A DNA stretch of 35,387 bases from assembly GCA_012727735.1 (NCBI GenBank), contig JAAYGM010000295.1, forward strand, positions 1 to 35,387, in the 5' to 3' direction. The DNA is from Bacteroidales bacterium (GTDB taxonomy: Bacteria; Bacteroidota; Bacteroidia; Bacteroidales; Dysgonomonadaceae). Positions 17,573 through 25,537 of the stretch are shown piece by piece. The position numbers and the translations under genes were made by a program. The notes below the pieces were generated by a model. That model was not told the origin of the DNA and did no database searches. It worked only from the letters and a program-made list of their open reading frames with translations. The first letter of the stretch is position 1, and each line of letters begins with the position of its first letter.

Positions 17573-18421
17573 ATGAACAGCTCGCGTTACAGGAATATTC
17601 TGTTTTTCAGTCTTTTGTTTGGCCTGGCATTTACGGCCTGCAAACCCAAACAACAAATTGTTTATTCCACCTCACCCGCAGAAGATAAGGAGCATAATGA
17701 GATTTTCAGCGACATTATCACCAGTGAGTTTCCATACAGTACCTTCTCTGCGAAACTGAATATGAACCTCTCTACCGGTTCCAAATCATTGAGCTCAAAG
17801 GCGAATATACGTATCGTAAAGGACAACGCACTTCAAATCTCCATCCAGCCGCTCTTCGGGGTGGAGATGTTTCGGCTATTCATTAATCCTGACACGGTGA
17901 TGTTCCTCGACAGGATGAACAAACGATATGTGATGGAATCAATCGTATCGCTGAAGGATCATTACCCTGTTGGGTTCGATTTTTACACCATGCAATCGAT
18001 TTTTACCAATTCACTCTTTGTATCGGGGAAAGAGAATGTGGAGGTTGCTGATTTTCGCAAATTTAAATACAGCCGTACTTCTGATCATAACTATTATATA
18101 TCATCAAAAGATGCTGCGTCGGGTATTGATTATTCCTTCACGGTAAATGGTGATGATCGCATCACTTTTACACATCTCATGCAGTCTGAAAAAAAACAGT
18201 CTCTGCAGTGGGGGTATAATAATTTTGCTTTGTTGAATGAGCTCACCTTCCCTCACAAGATGAATGTTACACTTACATCCTCTTCGAGAAAGATTGATGC
18301 TGAACTGCTCTTCTCAGATGTGAGTACGAATGACCCCATCCAGTTAACGATGCATGTGCCAAATGGATACACCAGGACAACCGTCGATGAAATAATGAAA
18401 ATTTTCTCTTCAAAGAAATGA
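17573..18421 (+). CDS. DUF4292-type lipoprotein
   Basis: 282 aa. The signal peptide ends in a lipobox (AFTAC, Cys23), followed by a short linker and a domain that resembles DUF4292: FPYSTFSAKLNMNLSTGSKS, SSKANIRIVKDNALQISIQP, LFGVEMFRLFINPDTVMFLD, MNKRYVMESI. The beta-rich, half-barrel-like pattern recalls LolA/LppX-type lipid-binding folds, suggesting handling of a lipid or envelope component, but no function is established. Its stop overlaps the EnvC-like start by 4 bp (ATGA, 18418-18421), implying coupled translation with a cell-wall protein. Confidence 0.82.
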   Translation: MNSSRYRNILFFSLLFGLAFTACKPKQQIVYSTSPAEDKEHNEIFSDIITSEFPYSTFSAKLNMNLSTGSKSLSSKANIRIVKDNALQISIQPLFGVEMFRLFINPDTVMFLDRMNKRYVMESIVSLKDHYPVGFDFYTMQSIFTNSLFVSGKENVEVADFRKFKYSRTSDHNYYISSKDAASGIDYSFTVNGDDRITFTHLMQSEKKQSLQWGYNNFALLNELTFPHKMNVTLTSSSRKIDAELLFSDVSTNDPIQLTMHVPNGYTRTTVDEIMKIFSSKK

Positions 18422-19785
18422 AAAAAATTGTTCTCATATCTCTTTTATTATCTTCTGCCTTTCTGCTGTTTTCTCAGACCCGACAGATTGAAAGTTTACA
18501 GCAACAGCAGCAGGTACTGCAGGAAGAGATAAAAAACACAAACAGGCTCTATCTTGATGTAAAAAAGCAGACCACTACAATCCTGGACCGGATCAATCTT
18601 ATCAACAAGCAGATTTCTTCCAGAAAAGAGCTGATCTCCGTACAGAGGCAGGAGATAGATGTGTTGCACAAAGAAGAGACACGTCTGGAGGGTGAGATAG
18701 CGAGGCTCAACAACGCGCTGAAAAGCAAGCAAGAGAAATATGCCAATGCGATACAGGGGATGTTGAAGCATAATTTCAGCCAGAATAAGCTGCTTTTTGT
18801 CCTCTCGGGAAAATCGCCCGGCGAGTCGCTGAGAAGAATGCAATATCTGAGAGATTATTCCAAGTGGCAGAAGTCGCAGGCGGATGAGATCAAGAAGCAG
18901 AACAACGAGATCAGCGACAGGAGGGAGGCGCTGGTCAGTGCGAAGACAGAAAAGGAGAAAGCATTGTCCACCCTGGAGAGTGAGCAGAAGAGGTTGCAGG
19001 ATGAAGAAAAAAAGCGTCAATCAGAAATAACGGAGGCGCGCGGGAAGCAAGATCAATTACAGAAAACGCTTCAGGATAAACAACGCCGGGTAAACCAGCT
19101 GAACGCTCAGATAGAAAAGCTGATTGCTGAAGAGGTAGCACGGCAGGAAAGGGAGGCAGAAGCCCGAAGGCGTGCCGAGGAGGCAGAGCGGAGACGTAAA
19201 GCGGAAGATGAAACAGCAAAAGCGGCAAAAGCCCGCCGTGAACCTGAAAGCAGCAAGAAGACCGAAGAAGCCGAAGAAGCATCAGCCAGGAAAGAGGAGT
19301 CTGCACCTCGACCTTCCACCGGTCCAAAGATTGAGTCCGGCAGCGGATCACAGGGTGAAACATTCAATCTGTCGAAGAATTTTGTGGCAAACAGAGGAAA
19401 ATTACCACTGCCTGTCACAGGAACAGCTTCCATCGTAGGCCACTTCGGAGCGAAGAAACACAGTGAATGGAACGTTACAACCAACAGCAACGGTATCGAT
19501 ATTCAGGCGCAGAAAGGCGCCGACATTCGTAGCGTCTTTGATGGTGAAGTATCGAAAGTGTTCTCTTTCCCGGGGTCGAACACCTGTGTTATTGTACGTC
19601 ATGGCGATTATTACACCTTCTATGCCAATATTTATGATCTGTTTGTGAAGCAGGGTGATAAGGTGAAAACCGGACAGTCATTGGGACGGATTTATACCGA
19701 TTCCGATACCGGCATTTCCACCATGCATTTTCAGCTATGGCAGAAAACATCGAAGCTAAATCCTGCGCCGTGGCTCAGCAAGTAG
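18418..19785 (+). CDS. EnvC-like murein hydrolase activator, degenerate LytM/M23 domain
   Basis: 455 aa: signal peptide (MKKIVLISLLLSSAFLLFSQ), a long coiled coil at about residues 20-250 (many Gln/Glu/Lys heptads), a low-complexity Ala/Glu/Arg linker at about 250-305, and a LytM domain at about 325-455. The LytM zinc site is eroded: the HxGxD position reads SNGID, so the His is missing while the Asp is kept; YANIYD stands where YAHL is usual; and the final HxHF reads TMHF, keeping only one His. EnvC-type proteins lacking these ligands do not cut murein themselves but activate amidases for daughter-cell separation. That fits this protein. It follows the DUF4292 gene with a 4-bp overlap. Confidence 0.88.
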   Translation: MKKIVLISLLLSSAFLLFSQTRQIESLQQQQQVLQEEIKNTNRLYLDVKKQTTTILDRINLINKQISSRKELISVQRQEIDVLHKEETRLEGEIARLNNALKSKQEKYANAIQGMLKHNFSQNKLLFVLSGKSPGESLRRMQYLRDYSKWQKSQADEIKKQNNEISDRREALVSAKTEKEKALSTLESEQKRLQDEEKKRQSEITEARGKQDQLQKTLQDKQRRVNQLNAQIEKLIAEEVARQEREAEARRRAEEAERRRKAEDETAKAAKARREPESSKKTEEAEEASARKEESAPRPSTGPKIESGSGSQGETFNLSKNFVANRGKLPLPVTGTASIVGHFGAKKHSEWNVTTNSNGIDIQAQKGADIRSVFDGEVSKVFSFPGSNTCVIVRHGDYYTFYANIYDLFVKQGDKVKTGQSLGRIYTDSDTGISTMHFQLWQKTSKLNPAPWLSK

Positions 19786-19810
19786 ATTGATATAAATAAA
19801 TCCATAACAC

Positions 19811-21091
19811 ATGTCATTAAAATTTCGTCTTATCGTCATGAACTTCCTCCAGTTTGCTGTTTGGGGGGCTTATCTTACATCTATGTCTCGTTATCTGGGT
19901 CCCGCCGGCCTGGGAGCACATATAGGGATATTTTACTCAGTACAGGGAATCGTCTCTATTGTCATGCCTGCCATCATGGGGATTATTGCAGACCGGTGGG
20001 TTCCTGCACAGAAGCTGCTCGGCGTCTGTCATCTGCTGGCTGCCCTCTTCATGCTGTCGGCAGGGTTATATGGTCTGAATGCCGGAGCGGAAGTCTCCTT
20101 CCCTGTCCTTTTTACCCTCTACACATTGAGCGTTGCTTTTTATATGCCCACGCTGGCGCTCTCCAACTCCGTTGCCTATAGTATTCTCGAAAGAGGAGGG
20201 ATGGATACGGTTAGAACATTTCCTCCCATACGTGTATTTGGTACCGTCGGATTCATTTTTACCATGTGGTTTGTGGATATTGTCGGTTATCAAACCACAT
20301 CCATGCAGTTTGTTGTAAGCGCGGTTATTGGTCTTGTATTGGGCGCTTATGCTTTTACCCTTCCCAATTGTCCGATAAGTACAGACACAAAAGACAAAAC
20401 ACTCTTTCAGGCGTTAGGGCTCGATGCGTTCAGGTTATTCAGGCAGCGTAAGATGGCTCTGTTTTTTATCTTCTCCATGCTGCTGGGTGTTTCCTTGCAG
20501 ATTACCAATGGATTTGCCAACCCGTTTATAGCCAGTTTTGAGTCACTGCCTGAGTTCGCCAACACATTCGGCGTGCAGCATTCAAACATACTTATCTCAC
20601 TCTCACAGATCTCAGAAGCACTCTGTATCCTGTTGATCTCCTTCTTCCTGAGACGATACGGCATCAAGAAAGTGATGCTCATCGCCATGTTTGCCTGGGT
20701 ATTGCGTTTCGGATTCTTTGGGCTGGGTAACCCGGGTAACGGAGTCTGGTTGCTGGTACTCTCTATGCTGGTATATGGTGTGGCTTTCGATTTCTTCAAC
20801 GTCTCGGGTTCATTGTTTGTGGATAAGGAGACGCCTCACACCATTCGTGCCAGCGCTCAGGGGATGTTCATGCTGATGACCAACGGTGTGGGTGCTACTA
20901 TCGGCACGCTGGGGGCACAGTGGGTAGTCAACCGGTTTACCTCATGGCAGGATCTGATCGTGAATGGTCAGATGAAATCGCTTATGGTGGGCGACTGGCA
21001 GTCAGTATGGTTCATCTTTGCCGGATACGCTATGTTGGTTGCACTGCTTTTCGGCATACTATTCAGATATAAACATGAACGCACATATTGA
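19811..21091 (+). CDS. NupG-family nucleoside:H+ symporter (MFS)
   Basis: 426 aa with about 12 hydrophobic membrane segments, the standard MFS size. The N-terminal signature MNFLQFAVWGAYLTSMSRYL and the early IMGIIADRWVPAQKLLG loop match the nucleoside permease family (NupG/XapB), which imports nucleosides with protons through the inner membrane. Further transport-family segments are FPPIRVFGTVGFIFTMWFVD and RASAQGMFMLMTNGVGATIG. The gene begins 25 bp after the EnvC-like gene and may share its transcript. Substrate range (purine, pyrimidine or xanthosine) cannot be read from the sequence. Confidence 0.9.
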   Translation: MSLKFRLIVMNFLQFAVWGAYLTSMSRYLGPAGLGAHIGIFYSVQGIVSIVMPAIMGIIADRWVPAQKLLGVCHLLAALFMLSAGLYGLNAGAEVSFPVLFTLYTLSVAFYMPTLALSNSVAYSILERGGMDTVRTFPPIRVFGTVGFIFTMWFVDIVGYQTTSMQFVVSAVIGLVLGAYAFTLPNCPISTDTKDKTLFQALGLDAFRLFRQRKMALFFIFSMLLGVSLQITNGFANPFIASFESLPEFANTFGVQHSNILISLSQISEALCILLISFFLRRYGIKKVMLIAMFAWVLRFGFFGLGNPGNGVWLLVLSMLVYGVAFDFFNVSGSLFVDKETPHTIRASAQGMFMLMTNGVGATIGTLGAQWVVNRFTSWQDLIVNGQMKSLMVGDWQSVWFIFAGYAMLVALLFGILFRYKHERTY

Positions 21092-21235
21092 ATTTTTGAT
21101 TCTCTTTATTGGCTTTCATTAAGCTTTTAATCACAAGGGGGAGATGGATTTCGGTAAATATTTTTATTCTGTTTTTGGAATAAACAAATAATTATAAGTA
21201 ATATGTGAAGATTGGACAGGCATAAAGATGACTCA

Positions 21236-24200
21236 ATGATGAGATTTTTCCGTTTTATCTTACTATTTCCTTTTTTACTCTCCTGTTACCTTTCGCTCTG
21301 GGGCCAGTCGTCTTATCTTTTTAAACAGCTGGAGGTCCGTAACGGACTTTCTCATAACCAAATTAATCATATTTTCAAGGACAGTAGAGGTTTTATGTGG
21401 TTCTCCACAGCATCGGGATTAAACAGGTACGACGGATACAAATTTAAAGTGTTTTTTCATAACCCGAATGACGACTATTCTTTACCGGATAATTTGGTTA
21501 TGAATGTCCAGGAAGATATAAGTGGAAGGCTTTGGATCCATACAGCGAACGGATACGCAGTATACAATACAGGCAAAGAAAAGTTCGAGAAAAGTCAGGT
21601 TCTGTTGTATGAAATGGGTATAACTTATCCAGTCGATTTCATTTTTATCGACAATGATAAAAATGTGTGGAGTTACACCAATTCATCCGGATTTCATATG
21701 TATCAACAGGATATGGGTAAATTGCTTTTCTTCCCTCAAAACGGAGAGGCAGGACAGTTAAGTGAAGGAATTATTACTGACATCAAAGAATCGGATAGCA
21801 ATTATATTTTTGTTTTTCAATCGGGACTTATTCAATACATGGATAAAAAAGTTTTCCAGGTCATTTACAGTGATAATTATATTCTGAATCAACAGAAGGC
21901 CAATATCCGGAAATACCAGCTGTTCGTTGATTCAGACAATGACCTGTGGATCTATTCCGACAATCCGCTGGGAACCTGGTTTTACGATTCCCGACGAGAA
22001 GAATGGAAGTGTGCGGGATCCAAAAAAAGTGATTTCCCGTATTTATTGTCAAGTGACATGATTCAGGATATCATACAGGATCCTGCTGGACTCATATGGA
22101 TGGCAACCGACCATGGCGGTATCGATATTATCGATAAGAAAACAGACAAGCTGATCAATTTGCGAAATCAGCCTTACGATGAACGAAGCATTGCGCACAA
22201 CAGCATCAATTGTATTTATGCCGACAAGGAAGATATGATATGGATAGGCACCTATAAAAACGGGTTGTCCTACTTCAGTGAGAGTATTTACAAATTTGGC
22301 ATTGATCATTTACATTATTTCAACAAGATTGATAATTTTAAACCCGATGTGAATTCCATCATTAAAGATAAGGACGATAACATCTGGATCGGCTCCAATG
22401 GAAGCGGATTGGTACATCTGAATACAAAGGCCGGATTACATCATCTTTACAGTCATGACTCCTCCGATAATTTCTCTTTAACCAGCGATGTGATCGTCAG
22501 CCTCTGTGTCGCCAAAAACGGAAAAATATGGATCGGTACTTACATGTCGGGGATGGATTGTTTCGACGGAAAAAAGTTTGTCCACTATCGCCATGATCCA
22601 AACAACCCGAACAGCCTTGCCAACGACAATGTCTGGTCAATCGTGGAAGACAGCTCGGGCATGATATGGATTGGTACATTGGGAAGTGGTTTGCAAAAAT
22701 ATAATCCCGAAAACGGACAATTTACCACCTTCAATAACCGCACAAAAAAACAACTTTCCTCGGAGTTCATTTCATCGATCTACCTGGGCAAAAACAATCG
22801 GTTGATCCTTGGAACCGCCATTGGAATAACGATTTTCAATATTGAAACCGAACAATTTGAGATCATACTCGCCAACCGGAAAGGAGACCAGTCTTTCACC
22901 AATCTGAACGTGAACCAGGTCTATGAAGATAGCCGCGGGCTCATATGGATAGGTACCCGAAACGGATTGAATATATGGGATCCAGAACAGGATATGATTA
23001 CCCAATTATACCAAAGTGACGGTCTGGCCGATAATGTCGTATCCGGTATCATCGAAGATAATCAGCACAACATGTGGATCACCACATCCAATGGGGTGTC
23101 GAATGTCATGATCCAACCCCATACAATAACCGGCGATTATGTATATTCATTTGTAAATTATCGGGAGGAAGAGGGCCTGCAGAGCCATGAGTTTAATTTG
23201 CGGTCAATCTTCAAATCACCGGATGGTGAGATTCTGCTTGGTGGTACAAGGGGGTTCAACTTTTTTAATCCGGAGAACATCCGGTACAACACATCCCAAC
23301 CCAAAGTTGTTTTTACCGGACTCACGCTGTTCAACGAAGAGGTTGTGGTGGGAGAAGAATATCAGGGAAACAGAATCCTCTCATCTGAGTTGAATCGGGT
23401 AAAGGAGGTCACCTTTAAATACAGGCAAAATGTTTTTTCTGTTGATTTTTCTGCCATGAATGATGTGCTTCCCGAAAAAACCACTTATGCCTATATGCTC
23501 GAAGGATTTAATACGGATTGGTTAATCACTGACCCGGGTGTCCACAGTGTCACATACACCAATCTTGCTCCGGGTAACTATACACTCAGCGTAAAGGCAG
23601 CAAACAGCGACGGATTCTGGAGTGATGAGTCAACTGTTCTGCACATTCACATAAAACCACCATTCTGGCTCTCTCCCCTTGCCTATATCTTCTATGCACT
23701 TCTTTTGATATCGATCCTGTTATTCGCACGATACACCATCATACGAAACGAACAGCAGAAGTTTAAAATGAAACAGATAGAACTGGAAGCACAACGAAAA
23801 CATGAAATAGATGACATGAAACTTCGTTTTTTCACCAATGTCAGTCATGATCTGCGCACACCGCTTACATTGATCCTGTCACCACTGGAGAATCTAATGA
23901 AGTTGGTTACCGATGGTCATCAAAAACTTCAACTCTCCCTGATCCACAAAAATGCCATTCACCTGTTGAATATGGTGAACCAATTACTCGATTTCAGAAA
24001 AAGCGATGTGAATGAACACGCCTTGAATTTATCCTATGGCAACGTCATCGTATTCCTTAAGAAATCCTGTCATCAACTTACCGAATATGCAGAAAAAAAG
24101 AATATCCGATTGACCTTTTTCTCCTCACTGAATGAATTGAGCATGGTATTCGATGAGGACAAGATGGGGAAAATAATGATGAATCTTCTCTCCAATGCCA

Positions 24201-25411
24201 TCAAATTTACCGAAAAGAACGGAGCTGTGGATGTAATTGTCAAGCTTTTGCCTAAAAGCAGCGACAGCGATACGGAACAGTTAGAGATCAGGGTAATTGA
24301 CACCGGTATAGGGATAAAAGACGAAGAGAAAACACGTATTTTCGAACGTTTTTACCAGGGGAAAATAAAAAATGAAGGTTTTCCCGGAAGCGGTATCGGA
24401 CTCCACATCGTAAAAGAATTTGTAGCTCTTTGTAAAGGCTCCGTTCAGGTATATGACAACGTTCCCAAAGGGAGCCTTTTCGTGCTTCATTTCCCGGTGG
24501 ACAGACTGAAATATATTGTGTCACAACCGGATACGACTGAAAATGAACTGACAGGTGATGGGGGTGAGAGTGAAAACATCGTAGAAAAAGAGGAAACTCT
24601 GCAAAGAAATGAGACCCGTCTATTATTGGTAGACGATAACGATGATTTCCGTTATTTCATGAGAGATATGCTGAAAAATGATTTTTTACTGCTCGATGCT
24701 TCGAACGGAAAAGAAGCCTGGGAAAAAATTCTTGCATTTTTTCCCGACATCATTATCAGCGATGTGATGATGCCTGAGATGGATGGGTACGAACTGTGTG
24801 AAAAAGTGAAAAACGACCTGCGCACATCGCATATTCCCCTTATCCTGCTTACGGCACATACCGCTCAGGAACAGGAACTTCACGGTCTTGAAACGGGAGC
24901 TGATGATTACATTACCAAACCGTTTAATTTCGATATCCTTTTGCTTCGGATTCATAATATGCTGGAATTAAGATCTTACCGTCAGGAAAGATTTAAGAAA
25001 CAGATGAATATTCAACCTGCGGAGATAACCATTACACCATTGGATGAGAAGTTAATTCAGAATGCCATAAAACTGGTGGAAGAATATATCTCCGACAGTG
25101 AATTCTCTGTGGAACGGTTAAGCAAAGAGTTAGGGATCAGCCGGGTACATTTGTATAAAAAAATGATCTCAATAACAGGCAAAAGCCCGATTGAGTTTAT
25201 CCGCATTATCCGACTCAAGCGGGCGGCCCAGTTGTTACGTGAAAGCCAGCTGCAGATCTCTGAAATAGCGTATCAGGTAGGTTTTAATAATCCAAAAAGT
25301 TTCAGTAAATATTTTAAGGAGGAGTTTGATATTTTACCCTCTCAATACCAGAATAACCCATCCTTGTATCCTGGGAATATACCCGACAACAAAGCCGGGA
25401 CGACCCTGTGA
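21236..25411 (+). CDS. Hybrid two-component system sensor/regulator (HTCS) of PUL 2
   Basis: 1391 aa from ATG 21236. The frame reaches a TTG at 21212, but the ATG pair at 21236/21239 directly precedes the signal peptide (MMRFFRFILLFPFLLSCYLSLWGQ). Domains in order: about 14 two-component propeller repeats forming a periplasmic glycan sensor (for example IWIGTYKNG, IWIGSNGSG, IWIGTLGSG); a Y_Y_Y domain at about 725-800; a membrane segment at about 811-836; HisKA with His871 in FFTNVSHDLRTPLTL; HATPase (MNLLSNAIKF, DTGIGIKDEE, GSGIGLHIV); a receiver with Asp1176 in IIISDVMMPEMDG; and a C-terminal AraC HTH (VERLSKELGISRVHLYKKM, ISEIAYQVGFNNPKSFSKYF). All catalytic residues appear intact. It should switch on the downstream GH31-GH2-susCD genes when its oligosaccharide is bound. 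Confidence 0.96.
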   Translation: MMRFFRFILLFPFLLSCYLSLWGQSSYLFKQLEVRNGLSHNQINHIFKDSRGFMWFSTASGLNRYDGYKFKVFFHNPNDDYSLPDNLVMNVQEDISGRLWIHTANGYAVYNTGKEKFEKSQVLLYEMGITYPVDFIFIDNDKNVWSYTNSSGFHMYQQDMGKLLFFPQNGEAGQLSEGIITDIKESDSNYIFVFQSGLIQYMDKKVFQVIYSDNYILNQQKANIRKYQLFVDSDNDLWIYSDNPLGTWFYDSRREEWKCAGSKKSDFPYLLSSDMIQDIIQDPAGLIWMATDHGGIDIIDKKTDKLINLRNQPYDERSIAHNSINCIYADKEDMIWIGTYKNGLSYFSESIYKFGIDHLHYFNKIDNFKPDVNSIIKDKDDNIWIGSNGSGLVHLNTKAGLHHLYSHDSSDNFSLTSDVIVSLCVAKNGKIWIGTYMSGMDCFDGKKFVHYRHDPNNPNSLANDNVWSIVEDSSGMIWIGTLGSGLQKYNPENGQFTTFNNRTKKQLSSEFISSIYLGKNNRLILGTAIGITIFNIETEQFEIILANRKGDQSFTNLNVNQVYEDSRGLIWIGTRNGLNIWDPEQDMITQLYQSDGLADNVVSGIIEDNQHNMWITTSNGVSNVMIQPHTITGDYVYSFVNYREEEGLQSHEFNLRSIFKSPDGEILLGGTRGFNFFNPENIRYNTSQPKVVFTGLTLFNEEVVVGEEYQGNRILSSELNRVKEVTFKYRQNVFSVDFSAMNDVLPEKTTYAYMLEGFNTDWLITDPGVHSVTYTNLAPGNYTLSVKAANSDGFWSDESTVLHIHIKPPFWLSPLAYIFYALLLISILLFARYTIIRNEQQKFKMKQIELEAQRKHEIDDMKLRFFTNVSHDLRTPLTLILSPLENLMKLVTDGHQKLQLSLIHKNAIHLLNMVNQLLDFRKSDVNEHALNLSYGNVIVFLKKSCHQLTEYAEKKNIRLTFFSSLNELSMVFDEDKMGKIMMNLLSNAIKFTEKNGAVDVIVKLLPKSSDSDTEQLEIRVIDTGIGIKDEEKTRIFERFYQGKIKNEGFPGSGIGLHIVKEFVALCKGSVQVYDNVPKGSLFVLHFPVDRLKYIVSQPDTTENELTGDGGESENIVEKEETLQRNETRLLLVDDNDDFRYFMRDMLKNDFLLLDASNGKEAWEKILAFFPDIIISDVMMPEMDGYELCEKVKNDLRTSHIPLILLTAHTAQEQELHGLETGADDYITKPFNFDILLLRIHNMLELRSYRQERFKKQMNIQPAEITITPLDEKLIQNAIKLVEEYISDSEFSVERLSKELGISRVHLYKKMISITGKSPIEFIRIIRLKRAAQLLRESQLQISEIAYQVGFNNPKSFSKYFKEEFDILPSQYQNNPSLYPGNIPDNKAGTTL

Positions 25412-25537
25412 ACATTTAACATCCCTTACAGAAACAAAATGACCCCTTGGGTTATCAAAATCGGTAGAATGCGCTAACATAGTGACAATGCCGAACCCTG
25501 AATTATGATTAATTTTACAAAAAAATAATTATAATAC

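Noticed and set aside
21534-23090. Recurring DNA similar to atatggatnggt in the HTCS gene
   Set aside because: These are the codons of the IWIG-type propeller repeats of the protein, not an independent DNA repeat.
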